NCBI RefSeq assembly: GCF_963853665.1 | Contig: NZ_OY970459.1 | Coordinates: 2,666,001-2,730,000 of the forward strand | Reading direction: 5' to 3' | Origin: Mycobacterium decipiens | GTDB taxonomy: Bacteria; Actinomycetota; Actinomycetes; Mycobacteriales; Mycobacteriaceae | DNA length: 64,000 nt | The notes under the pieces: model-generated | Databases searched by the model: none | What the model was told of the DNA's origin: nothing | What the model saw: the letters and a program-made list of their open reading frames with translations, nothing else | Translations under genes and position numbers: made by a program | Part shown: positions 47,031-55,549 of the stretch, in pieces | Layout: each line of letters begins with the position of its first letter | Position numbering within the stretch: the stretch's first letter is position 1

Positions 47031-47564
47031 ATGCGCATGAGAAGCGATGTGGTCGCCGCGGAGCGGGACAACCCGAACACCGCCGCCGAACCAAGCCGTG
47101 CGGTATCCAAAGGACTTGTCCCCACGATTCGTACCATCGAGAAGACTTTTAGATTTGATGCTGGCCATCGATCCCTGGGTTTCGACTACACGAAAGAAGA
47201 AACGATCCATGGACACACCTGGGAGCTAAAGCTCATAGTCGAGTGCCGGCAAAAATTGGATGATATGAAGACAATATTCGACACTAATGAACTGAACGTT
47301 ATCACTCGGCCAATAATCGACTCGCTGGACCACTCATTTATTATTTGGACTGAGGATCCGATATTCGATGCATTCGTGAAGGTGTGCGAGCTTGCGGGCG
47401 TAGCCGACAAAGTCTATCCCGTTGATTTTAATCCGACCATCGAAGGGATGGTGGAGCATATCTTCAATAGGGTGGATGAGCAGCTTGAACTCGATGGCTG
47501 CACGCTGAAGCGCGCCGAACTCCGGTGCGCGTCAACCCTAAATGCTTGCTATGAAGTCGGTTAA
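47031..47564 (+). CDS. 6-pyruvoyltetrahydropterin synthase family protein, PTPS-III-like motif
   Basis: 177 residues. Zinc ligands His46 (FDAGHRS) and His60/His62 (EETIHGHTWEL); Asp100-His101 of the catalytic relay (SLDHSFII); Glu138 of pterin binding (NPTIEGM). The usual nucleophile Cys of CxxxHGH is absent; the sequence is EETIHGH, which contains ExxHGH as in PTPS-III enzymes that make 6-hydroxymethyl-dihydropterin for folate. The N-terminal 30 residues are extra. An AGGA lies before ATG 47031. G+C falls to about 43-52% in hand-counted 60-base lines from 47221, far below the neighbours. First of a pair with the next gene. Confidence 0.8.
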   Translation: MRMRSDVVAAERDNPNTAAEPSRAVSKGLVPTIRTIEKTFRFDAGHRSLGFDYTKEETIHGHTWELKLIVECRQKLDDMKTIFDTNELNVITRPIIDSLDHSFIIWTEDPIFDAFVKVCELAGVADKVYPVDFNPTIEGMVEHIFNRVDEQLELDGCTLKRAELRCASTLNACYEVG

Positions 47565-47676
47565 GACCCGGGTCTCGGCTTCGGCCTACTCGCAGTCAAA
47601 TGCCGTAAGGTGACTCAGCGGAGGTTAGCTGATCTCGCAGGCGACGCCCCGCCAGTCGTTGGAGGAGGAGATAGTT

Positions 47677-48165
47677 GTGAGCTACACCATCAAGCAGACC
47701 TTTCGCATTGAAATGGGCCACCGAACCTGGACCCAAGACATGCGCACGAGCCGGGGAAAGGAATTCTATGATCCGGCATTGGTCGCGGACAAGTGCGCAA
47801 ATCTACACGGGCACACAATGTTTGTCTCCGTAACTATAGCTGGCGACAGTCTCGACGATCAGTACTTCCTCATGGATACCGATCTTCTCACCGGGGCATT
47901 TAAACCGATCCTGGATGAGGTGGACCATGCCTTTGTCGTCGATAAGAATGATCCGCTGTATGGAGACATCGCCGCGGTAACGCAAAAAGGCGGGCTCAAA
48001 TTGTGCACTGTCGATTTCTCGCCGACCTTTGAGGCGATGGTGCGACACTTCCATGACCGCCTGCAGTCCGCGCTCGATGAAAAAGGGCTGGGGGACGTAC
48101 TCCGCATCAAAGAAGTCAAGGTTCTCGGTGAACAATCCGTGGAGGCCACATACTCCAATGGATGA
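47677..48165 (+). CDS. 6-pyruvoyltetrahydropterin synthase/QueD family protein, CxxxHGH
   Basis: 162 residues from a GTG at 47677-47679 with GGAGGAGGAG six bases upstream. Complete family motifs: His15 (RIEMGHRTW), Cys40-His44-His46 (CANLHGHTM), Asp83-His84 (EVDHAF), Glu119 (SPTFEAM). The family converts dihydroneopterin triphosphate to 6-pyruvoyl-tetrahydropterin or 6-carboxy-tetrahydropterin (queuosine/7-deazaguanine pathways). No QueE, QueC or FolE gene is near. It and the preceding homologue differ strongly, so the pair is not a recent duplication. Also low G+C (about 48% in one hand-counted line). Confidence 0.85.
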   Translation: MSYTIKQTFRIEMGHRTWTQDMRTSRGKEFYDPALVADKCANLHGHTMFVSVTIAGDSLDDQYFLMDTDLLTGAFKPILDEVDHAFVVDKNDPLYGDIAAVTQKGGLKLCTVDFSPTFEAMVRHFHDRLQSALDEKGLGDVLRIKEVKVLGEQSVEATYSNG

Positions 48166-48244
48166 TCAGGATGCTCGTCATCAAGCGGTTGGTAGCCGCG
48201 ATGATGCCGGGACTGTTCTGGCTCGTTGACCGTAAGGTTGATCA

Positions 48245-49087
48245 ATGCGTCATGGGCTCTACCTGCCGCTATTTGGTGCGTTGGCTGATCCGCACGTAGC
48301 CGTGGACGTCGCTCGTTGTGCGGAGCAGTCTGGCTGGGACGGGCTATTCGTCTGGGATCACGTGCTAACTCCCGTTCCGGGCGAGTGGGATATCGCTTGC
48401 CCGTGGATCGTTATGGCGGCCGCGGCCGTCGTGACGAGCCGTATCCGGCTCGGACCGATGGTGACCCCACTGCCGCGCCGTCGGGTGATGAAGCTTGCCC
48501 GCGAAACCGTCACCCTGGACCGGCTAAGCCGCGGTCGGCTGACCTTGGGATTGGGTGCCGGCGGCGACATCGGGCGAGAGTTCTCGGCCTTCGCCGATTG
48601 CGTCGATGCACGTCAACGAGCACAGGTATTGGAGGAGGGGGCCGCGGTTCTGGTCTCGCTATGGGCTGGGGAGTCGGTCAACCACCGTGGCGCGGTGGTC
48701 GCCGAGAATGTTCGAGCTACCCCCGGGCCGATCCAGCAGCCCCGGATTCCCGTCTGGTTCGGCACCGCGCGTACCACGGGTGGCCCGGTCGAGCGGGCCG
48801 CCCGCTACGACGGCGTCTTCACCTTGGGAGGCACCTTCGAGCGTTCCGCCCGCGACGACACCGCGATCAAGTTCGGCGTGGATCCGGCACGGGTGGCGCG
48901 TATCGCAGAGACGGTTGCGGGCGTGCGGGGAACATGCGATGGGTTCGATATCGCTGTCGTCGCTGGTCCCGATGACGATCTCGATGGGTTGCGTGCGGCG
49001 GGTGCCACCTGGGCGATGCAAGCATTTTGGCCATGGCATCGGGCAGACGAGGTGCTGCGTGTCATTGAGCGCGGCAAACCAGGCTGA
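48245..49087 (+). CDS. LLM-class oxidoreductase (F420/FMN type)
   Basis: 280 residues. MRHGLYLPLFGALADPHVAV, CAEQSGWDGLFVWDHVLTPVP, and RIRLGPMVTPLPRRRVMKLARETVTLDRLS are typical of the F420-dependent luciferase-like family; LTLGLGAGGDIGREFSAF follows. Substrate unknown. It follows the pterin-family pair by 79 bases on the same strand, but its G+C is normal. Could be cotranscribed with them. Confidence 0.85.
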   Translation: MRHGLYLPLFGALADPHVAVDVARCAEQSGWDGLFVWDHVLTPVPGEWDIACPWIVMAAAAVVTSRIRLGPMVTPLPRRRVMKLARETVTLDRLSRGRLTLGLGAGGDIGREFSAFADCVDARQRAQVLEEGAAVLVSLWAGESVNHRGAVVAENVRATPGPIQQPRIPVWFGTARTTGGPVERAARYDGVFTLGGTFERSARDDTAIKFGVDPARVARIAETVAGVRGTCDGFDIAVVAGPDDDLDGLRAAGATWAMQAFWPWHRADEVLRVIERGKPG

Positions 49088-49145
49088 TCGCCGCGTTTCG
49101 CAGGCGTCGGGGCACGCATCGAGAGGATGTTGCTTGGCGATCGGC

Positions 49146-49607
49146 TCAGATCAGCCCGGTCGCGTCGAAGACCCACGACGTATCCGCAGTGGCAAGGTCG
49201 TCTAGCCAGGCAGCGGGTGCGAAGCCGGTGAGGCTGGCCATGTCCCAATAGTCCTTCCAGACCGAGACTTTCCCATCGACGACCCGGTGGACCGTTACGA
49301 ACCTCAGCACACCTTGCTCGCCAGTCGTGAACGTCCATGTCTCGGAGTGCTCGTACATGACGTCGGAGCCGTCGGCCACCAACAGTCCGTCGTGATTCTG
49401 GTAGCCGGCCAGGGGCTCGAGCCCGACCTTGAGCCGCTTCACGACGTCGTCGGGACCGCGTGCGGCCAACGTGGGACCTACCGGCATGTCGACGTAGATG
49501 CAGTCCGCCGACAAGAATGTCTTGACCGCATCCCAATCCCGCCGCGAAAGCGCCTGCCACAGCCCAAGTACGGCATCGCGGGCCACGCTCGTGGAATCCT
49601 TGGTCAC
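49146..49607 (-). CDS. NTF2/limonene-epoxide-hydrolase-like protein
   Basis: 153 residues, SnoaL/NTF2 cone fold: LWQALSRRDWDAVKTFLSADCIYVDMPVGP, then FVTVHRVVDGKVSVWKDYWDM. The Asp/Arg/Asp set of limonene epoxide hydrolases is partly recognisable (YVDMP, DYWD). Its ATG overlaps the stop of cyp140 by four bases (49604-49607), so it is coupled to the P450 and may act on its product. Substrate unknown. Confidence 0.78.
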   Translation of the reverse strand: MTKDSTSVARDAVLGLWQALSRRDWDAVKTFLSADCIYVDMPVGPTLAARGPDDVVKRLKVGLEPLAGYQNHDGLLVADGSDVMYEHSETWTFTTGEQGVLRFVTVHRVVDGKVSVWKDYWDMASLTGFAPAAWLDDLATADTSWVFDATGLI

Positions 49608-50920
49608 GGGCTAACCATGGACCGTGCCGGGCCCAGCGCGACCGGCAACGTCGACCAACCGCGCAACACCCGGGTGTCACGCCGACTTCCAGCACCCACG
49701 GCCCGTACATCGGGAAAGCGGTCGAAGAAGGTTTTCAGCCCGACCTCACCTTCGGCGCGGGCCAGCGCGGCCCCCAGGCAGAAGTGGCGGCCCGTGGAGA
49801 ACGCGAGATGCCTTCCGGCGTTGGGGCGTTCGATGTCAAAGCGGTGCGGATCGCTAAACACAGACGGATCGCGGTTGGCGGCGGCCAGATAGATCACCAC
49901 GACTTCACCACGTTTGATCACCGCGCCCGCCACCTCGATGTCATTGCGAGCTACCCGAGCGGTGAGCTGAACCGGCGATTCCAGCCGCAAGATTTCTTCA
50001 ACCGTGTTGGCCCAGAGCTCCGGGCGCTGACGCAGCGTGTCCCGATGCTCGGGATTATCCAGCAACATGCGAATCCCGTTGCCCAACAGATTCACTGTGG
50101 TTTCGAATCCTGCGACCAAAACCAACCCGGCGATCGCCCGAAGTTCGGTCTCGTCGAGATGTGTCTCGGCACCACCGCTTTCAGAGGTCCGGATCAACTG
50201 ACTCATCAGGTCCTCACCCGGGGCGCGCCGCAACCGCCGCAGATGCTCCTCGAGCCAGGAATTGAATCCCACTATTCCTTGCTGCACCCGCATGTACTGC
50301 CGCCACGGCACCCCGAAATCGAGGCTCGGCGCTGCCAACTCACCGAACTCCAAGACGCGCCGCCGGTCATGTTCGGGCACTCCCAAAATTTCGCTGATCA
50401 CCGCGATGGGAAGTTGCGAGCAATAGCGTCCGACGACGTCGACGACGCCGGGCTGCTCAGCGAGCCGATCCAAGAGACCGGTCGCGGTCTGCTCGACCCG
50501 ATCGCGTAGTGCGGTGACCGCCCGTGAGGTAAACACCGCCGACACCGTTTTGCGATAGCGAGTGTGATCGGGTGGCTCGACGGCCAACAACGACGGTTCC
50601 CGCAGCGGGTGAAGTCGATCGTCGCGGGTACGGCGCTCCAGCCAGCGCAGCGGTGCCGGCAGATTCTCGCCGAACGAGATGACGTGGAAGTCGTCGGATC
50701 GCAGCAGGTAATGCGCGAGCCGATGGTCGACGGTCAGAAGGTTCGCGCGGCCGCGCACCAGGGGGCCGTGAGCCCGGATTTCGTCGTAGAACGGCACCGG
50801 GTCGGCGGCGACGGCCGGATCGGCGACCAGCCGGGCCTGCAAGTCGCCTCGCCGAATCCCGATTACCGCGATGCCGCGGATAATCCCGTGCATCGCCAAC
50901 CAGTGCAGCCGGTCCTTCAC
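49604..50920 (-). CDS. cyp140: Cytochrome P450 CYP140
   Basis: 438 residues, as for Rv1880c. I-helix VLVAGFETTVNLL, ExxR in EEILRLESPVQLTARV, and haem-binding FSTGRHFCLGAALARAEGE with the Cys ligand. Natural substrate is not established. Translationally coupled to the NTF2-like protein downstream. No dedicated ferredoxin is adjacent. Confidence 0.92.
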   Translation of the reverse strand: MKDRLHWLAMHGIIRGIAVIGIRRGDLQARLVADPAVAADPVPFYDEIRAHGPLVRGRANLLTVDHRLAHYLLRSDDFHVISFGENLPAPLRWLERRTRDDRLHPLREPSLLAVEPPDHTRYRKTVSAVFTSRAVTALRDRVEQTATGLLDRLAEQPGVVDVVGRYCSQLPIAVISEILGVPEHDRRRVLEFGELAAPSLDFGVPWRQYMRVQQGIVGFNSWLEEHLRRLRRAPGEDLMSQLIRTSESGGAETHLDETELRAIAGLVLVAGFETTVNLLGNGIRMLLDNPEHRDTLRQRPELWANTVEEILRLESPVQLTARVARNDIEVAGAVIKRGEVVVIYLAAANRDPSVFSDPHRFDIERPNAGRHLAFSTGRHFCLGAALARAEGEVGLKTFFDRFPDVRAVGAGSRRDTRVLRGWSTLPVALGPARSMVSP

Positions 50921-50983
50921 AGCTCCTCCGAAGTTCGATTGGTATTCACCAAGACTAGGCCCGGCGGGGCGGAGCCACGATTT

Positions 50984-51406
50984 TCAGCACTCCGCGACAA
51001 TCTTGAAGTCCGTCGTCACGACCTTGTTGGGATTGATGCTGGCGATGCCGTAGGCGCTGCCGGTAATGGTGTACTCGTTGCGGACGAGGTCGACGTGCGC
51101 GTCGCCCACCCCACCTTGCCAGAAGCTCCCGTTGAACCCGTCGACGTTGCGGATCTTCACCCACTGCGGGATCACCCTGTCACCGCTGAGCAACACCACC
51201 GCTTGGACGTGGCTGTCGTGGTCACGGATGTCGATAGTCCGGTAGGACTGCTCCTGGCTGCAGGCGGCGGGGCGTGCTGTTTGAGTGGCACCATCGATGG
51301 TCAGCCGTGCGGCCTTTCGGGGCGCTGTCTGGGCCTGGCCACAAGCCGAGACGACACCGACGACGACCGCTGCGACTCCTGCCACCTTGACCAACCGGTT
51401 GCACAC
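50984..51406 (-). CDS. lppE: Lipoprotein LppE
   Basis: 140 residues from a GTG at 51404-51406 with GGAGG six bases upstream. The signal peptide (VCNRLVKVAGVAAVVVGVVSAC) ends in a lipobox with Cys22. The mature protein is small and contains CSQEQSYRTIDIRDHDSH and IPQWVKIRNVDGFNG; it resembles the LpqH/19-kDa antigen family. Surface lipoprotein of unknown function. A long open frame upstream overlaps the SDR gene and is not coding. Confidence 0.88.
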   Translation of the reverse strand: MCNRLVKVAGVAAVVVGVVSACGQAQTAPRKAARLTIDGATQTARPAACSQEQSYRTIDIRDHDSHVQAVVLLSGDRVIPQWVKIRNVDGFNGSFWQGGVGDAHVDLVRNEYTITGSAYGIASINPNKVVTTDFKIVAEC

Positions 51407-51447
51407 CAGCCACCTCCGTTTCGGGCCTGAGCGTCGTACACGAGACA

Positions 51448-52281
51448 TTACTGCTGCTTTGGCTCCAGTACGGCCTGGTATTTGGCAATGCGACTTCGGA
51501 CAAGCTCCGGACTGATGCCCTTGAGCCGGTCGATCCAGCGAACGCTTGGAGGCACATACCAATGCAACCGCGTCGGGTGCCGGTAGGCCTGCCATGCGAC
51601 CTCGGCGACGCTGACCGCCGGCACCAGGCGGAACATGCCCTTCTTGGGCGCGGCGGCGCGGACCTCGTCCGGGGAGATCGTGGACTCGCCCGCACCGCCG
51701 TGCTGGGGCGTCGAGGCGAGGATGGCGGTGTCGATCAGACCGGGTAGCACGTCGGCGACGCGCACCCCGTGCCGCCGCCACTCCACGCTCAACGCCTCGG
51801 TCAACCCCTTGACGGCGTGCTTGGTTGCCGAGTAGACGGCGATGCGGGGCATGCCGTAGGTGCCAGAGGACGATGATGTCGAGAACATCAAACTCCCTGG
51901 CGCCTTCTTGAGGTAGGGCAGTGCGGCGTAGGCGCCAGCGAGCACCGCCTTGAAGTTCACGTCCACGACACGCATCGCGGCCTCGTACGGCACGTCCTCG
52001 AACCAACCTCCTTCGCCGATGCCCGCGTTGTTCCACATCATGTCGAGGGCGCCGCCGACGTTGCCGGCACAGAAATCGGCGAGGGCACCCTCAAGGGCCG
52101 TCCTGTCGGTGACGTCGACGACGCGGGTCCACAGCCGTTCGGCACCAAGCTGCGCGCTCAGGGCAACAAGGCCGTTGCCGTTGCGGTCTATCGCACCCAC
52201 TCGCCAGCCCTTGGCATGGAAGAGCTTTGCCCCCTCTCGCCCCATTCCGCTGCCGGCGCCGGTGATGAATATGGCTTTCAT
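51448..52281 (-). CDS. Short-chain dehydrogenase (Rv1882c-like)
   Basis: 277 residues from MKAIFITGAGSGMGREGA (TGxxxGMG). NNAG is in MMWNNAGIGEGGW; catalytic Ser and YxxxK are in MFSTSSSSG and AVYSATKHAVKG. The C-terminal tail (about 50 residues) is as in related mycobacterial SDRs. Substrate unknown. A nine-residue upstream extension is unlikely. Confidence 0.88.
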   Translation of the reverse strand: MKAIFITGAGSGMGREGAKLFHAKGWRVGAIDRNGNGLVALSAQLGAERLWTRVVDVTDRTALEGALADFCAGNVGGALDMMWNNAGIGEGGWFEDVPYEAAMRVVDVNFKAVLAGAYAALPYLKKAPGSLMFSTSSSSGTYGMPRIAVYSATKHAVKGLTEALSVEWRRHGVRVADVLPGLIDTAILASTPQHGGAGESTISPDEVRAAAPKKGMFRLVPAVSVAEVAWQAYRHPTRLHWYVPPSVRWIDRLKGISPELVRSRIAKYQAVLEPKQQ

Positions 52282-52333
52282 GCGACTCGCCGAGGAGGAG
52301 CCGCGCAATCAAGCATGCGCTGAGCCAAACCCG

Positions 52334-52792
52334 TCAGCTCACTTCGACCACATCTTTGATGCGCTGCAGCGTCTTGGTCATGTCCCGAATGTTGTTGCGC
52401 CTCCGCAGCCAACCGCCGAACATCCAGTAGTACACGGTGGTAAACGTTGACGGGGTGAGCCGAAACGACTCGGTGACGTCGGTGCCGTCGCCGGCGGGCA
52501 CCAATCGATAATGCCAGTTGTTCACCGGTCGGTCGCCGAGCAACACAGCAAATCCGAACTCATGGCCGGGTTCGCACGCCGTCACCTCGCATACCGTCCA
52601 ATAGACCGGCCCGATCCCGTTACGCCGCACATGCCCACGGAATCGCGCGCCCAGCGCTGGACCCGTTGCATCACCCAGCCACTCGGCCTCAAACGTTTCC
52701 GGTGAGAACCGACCGGTGTTGCCGACATCCGCGATCAGGTTCCAGATCTTGTCCGCGTGCGCCGCCATGTGAACCGTGGCCGAACCTTCCAT
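52334..52792 (-). CDS. SRPBCC/START-like protein (Rv1883c-like)
   Basis: 152 residues from MEGSATVHMAAHADKIWNLI; a codon 18 bases upstream is also possible. The helix-grip fold is recognisable: HADKIWNLIADVGNTGRFSP, ALGARFRGHVRRNG, PAGDGTDVTESFRLTP. Polyketide-cyclase/Bet v1-like proteins bind hydrophobic ligands. Role unknown. Same strand as the SDR, 52 bases downstream of it. Confidence 0.82.
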   Translation of the reverse strand: MEGSATVHMAAHADKIWNLIADVGNTGRFSPETFEAEWLGDATGPALGARFRGHVRRNGIGPVYWTVCEVTACEPGHEFGFAVLLGDRPVNNWHYRLVPAGDGTDVTESFRLTPSTFTTVYYWMFGGWLRRRNNIRDMTKTLQRIKDVVEVS

Positions 52793-52848
52793 GAACTGAT
52801 CAAAACACATGCGTGGACCGGGTCATAGACCGCACGCGCAGCCTGTCC

Positions 52849-53280
52849 TCAGCGCGGAATGCTCGCCTGGATGCTGGCCCAGATGATCTCGTTGATGATT
52901 TGCTTGAGGCCCTGCGCGGGTTTCGACCAAAGTGCGATCGGGAGGCCAGAGGAAGCGCCGCACTTCGGCCATGCGTCCAATCCCTGTTCAGCCAAAACTC
53001 GGTTGGCTACCACGATTTGTTGCTCCCGGGAGGCGGCCGCCGGATTGCCGACACCGCCGAACGCGGCCCAGGTAGCAGGCTTGAATTGCAGCCCACCATA
53101 TTTGCCGTTGCCGGTGTTGGCTGCCCAGTTGCCGCCGGATTCGCACTGCGCGACCGCGTCCCAATTTGGGCTTGGGAGAGCATGTGCAGCGGCGGTGGAG
53201 AGTGACATCGAGGCCGCGACCGAACCGGCCACGAGAGCGGACTTGATGAGAGGCTTAGCGACGTTGGTCATGTCCGACAT
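52849..53280 (-). CDS. rpfC: Resuscitation-promoting factor RpfC
   Basis: 143 residues. Signal peptide [31 protein letters not shown] in two parts, cleaved near [10 protein letters not shown]. The Rpf domain is complete: [20 protein letters not shown] (catalytic Glu), [28 protein letters not shown] and the Cys pair. A secreted lytic transglycosylase-like murein hydrolase that helps dormant cells resume growth. The start may be the second ATG (53271). H37Rv RpfC is annotated with a longer N-terminus. Confidence 0.93.
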   Translation of the reverse strand: MSDMTNVAKPLIKSALVAGSVAASMSLSTAAAHALPSPNWDAVAQCESGGNWAANTGNGKYGGLQFKPATWAAFGGVGNPAAASREQQIVVANRVLAEQGLDAWPKCGASSGLPIALWSKPAQGLKQIINEIIWASIQASIPR

Positions 53281-53389
53281 GTCGCCGGGAGTGGCCGAAG
53301 CGTTACCAATTAGAGAAGCATGTGAGATCCGACGTCCATCCCGCCAAGGATTCCGCCGGCAGTCGGCAAATGGCGCGGCGGCAACCGAA

Positions 53390-53947
53390 TCAGGCCGGTA
53401 GCGGGACCTGACAGTACGACTGCGTCGCCCTCGTCAGAGCCCGTTGATAGAGGCCGTCGAAGTGACGGACCCCGATCGTGTCGCGTCGGGCGCGGTCGAG
53501 TTGGGCCGCACAAGAGGGAGCCGCCAGCAAATTCCAGTTAAGCCCAATCTGAGACAGAATCTTATGATTCAGGGCATCGATCGCCGACCGCGACACCGAC
53601 AGATCCGGCGGCTCGGCGGGCGCACTGGGCGGGTTGAGCTTCCAATCCGCGAATCGGCTGTATTGGATGGCCTCGGTGGCGCTGATCTGGTCCCGGAAGA
53701 CGCGGGTTACGTATTCCGGGTCGATGTCCTCGCTGGTGGCATCGTCGCGCAACTTGGTGAGTTGTTGCTCGACGCGAGCAGGGTCCTCGATTGCGGAATG
53801 CATGCTCCACTTGAAGGCGGCCACCGGGTCGGCGACCTCCAACCGCTCTGCGGCGGCGTCGACCAACTCGATTAGCTGGCTGGAACTGTCGGCTTGCACC
53901 TGCGGTGGGATCAGTGGGGCAACCGGCGACAGGAGGACGCCCATCAA
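53390..53947 (-). CDS. Secreted AroQ-type chorismate mutase (Rv1885c-like)
   Basis: 185 residues from a TTG, or 184 from the following ATG (53942-53944). The secreted gamma-class AroQ helix bundle is clear: [23 protein letters not shown] (catalytic Arg/Lys), [36 protein letters not shown] and a late Cys pair. Converts chorismate to prephenate outside the cytosol. The positively charged signal-peptide start lies upstream of the first ATG/TTG: codons reading [16 protein letters not shown] precede it after a TGA with no standard start. Either an ATC start or a damaged start. Confidence 0.85.
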   Translation of the reverse strand: MMGVLLSPVAPLIPPQVQADSSSQLIELVDAAAERLEVADPVAAFKWSMHSAIEDPARVEQQLTKLRDDATSEDIDPEYVTRVFRDQISATEAIQYSRFADWKLNPPSAPAEPPDLSVSRSAIDALNHKILSQIGLNWNLLAAPSCAAQLDRARRDTIGVRHFDGLYQRALTRATQSYCQVPLPA

Positions 53948-53992
53948 AACGACGAGGCGGCTGAGAGTGCAGATAAAGCCGATCCTAGCGCA

Positions 53993-54838
53993 TCAGCCAC
54001 GATGTGCGCCGACTGTCGCTATAGCATCGATCACCGCCAGCGGATTATCAAGTGCGACGAACGTTTTCGCTCCGGGTACCTCGATCATTGTGGAGTTCGG
54101 GAACAGCGCGGCCAGTCGCCGAGCCAGCGATGGGGTGAAACACCGGTCGCCCATTCCCCACACCAACGTGACCGGTTTGGTGAATTGCGGGAAGCGCGTT
54201 GACACTTCAGTCAGATCGGTGGCCGCGACGTGTCGAAGCAGCGTCGCGAGATCGCGGCAAATCCGTGTGTCATTGCGACAGGGCTGAAGCCACGATGCCG
54301 TGAGTTCTGGGTCCGGGTGGTTGAGCAGCAGGCCGTAGCCCAGCGGGGAGTGCCGGAGCGGTGTCCACCTCATCGTCGCGAACAACGTCTTGATGGATTT
54401 GGCCCCACGCAGCAGCGCAAAGACGGCGGGGAAGGGGAACGGGGGGAACGTGTCGAATGCATCGCAATTGGTGAGCACCAGCCGGCCGATTCGGTGCGGA
54501 TTGGCGTCGATGACCAGCTGGCAAAGACCGCCGCCGGTGTCATTGCCAACCAGTGTCACCTCGGCGAGCTCATGGGCCGCCATAAAATCGCTGATCACCC
54601 TGGCAACTCCGGCGGGGGAGAGGTCGGCGCCGTCGTTGACCGGAGTGGTGTGTGAGCCCAGCGGCCAAGTCGGCAAGAAACAGCGAAACCCCTTCCGAGC
54701 AAGCCCTTCCGCGACTCGGTCCCATAGGCGTTCATCGACCAGGATGCCGTGAACGAACAGCACTGGGGGATACGGTGAGTCCGTCGGCCCCAGCACTCGG
54801 TAGTCGATCGTCGCCTGCTTCAACTCGGTCTGTGCCAT
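53993..54838 (-). CDS. Alpha/beta hydrolase, epoxide hydrolase/haloalkane dehalogenase type
   Basis: 281 residues. VLFVHGILVDERLWDRV (HG oxyanion), nucleophile Asp in TLVGNDTGGGLCQLV, a cap region, then VTLVWGMGDRCFTP (acid). A late His near the C-terminus completes the triad. An Asp nucleophile points to epoxide hydrolase or haloalkane dehalogenase chemistry. Divergent from a TetR gene with a dyad between, so the regulator probably controls it. Not in this place in H37Rv, from memory. Confidence 0.85.
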   Translation of the reverse strand: MAQTELKQATIDYRVLGPTDSPYPPVLFVHGILVDERLWDRVAEGLARKGFRCFLPTWPLGSHTTPVNDGADLSPAGVARVISDFMAAHELAEVTLVGNDTGGGLCQLVIDANPHRIGRLVLTNCDAFDTFPPFPFPAVFALLRGAKSIKTLFATMRWTPLRHSPLGYGLLLNHPDPELTASWLQPCRNDTRICRDLATLLRHVAATDLTEVSTRFPQFTKPVTLVWGMGDRCFTPSLARRLAALFPNSTMIEVPGAKTFVALDNPLAVIDAIATVGAHRG

Positions 54839-54858
54839 TTCGGCTATCCTTCTTTCTG

Positions 54859-54885
54859 AACTTACAAACTCACAGTACGAAAGTT
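54859..54885. promoter_or_regulatory. Candidate TetR operator between hydrolase and tetR
   Basis: A 27-base imperfect dyad: arms AACTT and AAGTT at the ends with inner matching ACT/AGT pairs. It lies in the 60-base divergent region, 20 bases before the hydrolase ATG and 13 before the regulator. Position and symmetry suit a TetR-family dimer. Confidence 0.5.
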
Positions 54886-54898
54886 ACGTGCAGCGTGC

Positions 54899-55549
54899 AT
54901 GAAAGTCAATAATGGTTCGGCCGTCGTGACTGCCGGTGCGCCCAGAACACGCCGCACCCAGGCGCAGCGCACCGCCGCGACCCGTTCGCGGCTGACGGAA
55001 GCCGGACGAAAGCTGTTCGCCGACAAGGGATTCACGGCTGTCACCACTCAGGAGATCGTGGCCGCCGCTGGCCTAACACGCGGTGCCCTATACCACCAGT
55101 TCGACAGCAAGGCAGCACTGTTCGCCGCGGTTTACGAAGAAGTCGAGCACGATCTCGTCACCGAAGTCGCCGACCAAATCCTTGCCGCCCAACCGCGCGA
55201 CCAGCTAGACGCGATGCGGACGGGCGCGCGGGTTTTCCTGCAGCGCTGCGCCGCCCCCGAGGTGGTGCGGATCGTTCTCATCGACGCCCCCACCGTACTC
55301 GGCTGGGACCACTGGCGCGCGGTGGGTATCAAGTACGGACTCGGAGTCATTGAAGGCACGCTAACCCAGGCCATTGCCGACGGTGCGGTACCCGAACAAC
55401 CCGTGCGGCCCTGCGCGCACGTGTTGCTGGCAGCGCTCGACGAGGCCGCGCTATATATCTCGCGCGCAACCGATCCCGATCGGGCGCGAGAAGAAATGTA
55501 CGCCGTCTGTAACCGCCTGATCAGCGGCATCGCCGAACGCGGTACTTAG
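54899..55549 (+). CDS. TetR/AcrR-family regulator
   Basis: 216 residues. The HTH domain (about 15-65) reads RTQAQRTAATRSRLTEAGRK, LFADKGFTAVTTQEIVAAAG and LTRGALYHQFDSKAALFAAV, the typical TetR DNA-binding helices. The C-terminal ligand domain is helical and unspecified. Divergent from the hydrolase, so likely a ligand-responsive repressor of that gene and itself. Confidence 0.9.
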   Translation: MKVNNGSAVVTAGAPRTRRTQAQRTAATRSRLTEAGRKLFADKGFTAVTTQEIVAAAGLTRGALYHQFDSKAALFAAVYEEVEHDLVTEVADQILAAQPRDQLDAMRTGARVFLQRCAAPEVVRIVLIDAPTVLGWDHWRAVGIKYGLGVIEGTLTQAIADGAVPEQPVRPCAHVLLAALDEAALYISRATDPDRAREEMYAVCNRLISGIAERGT

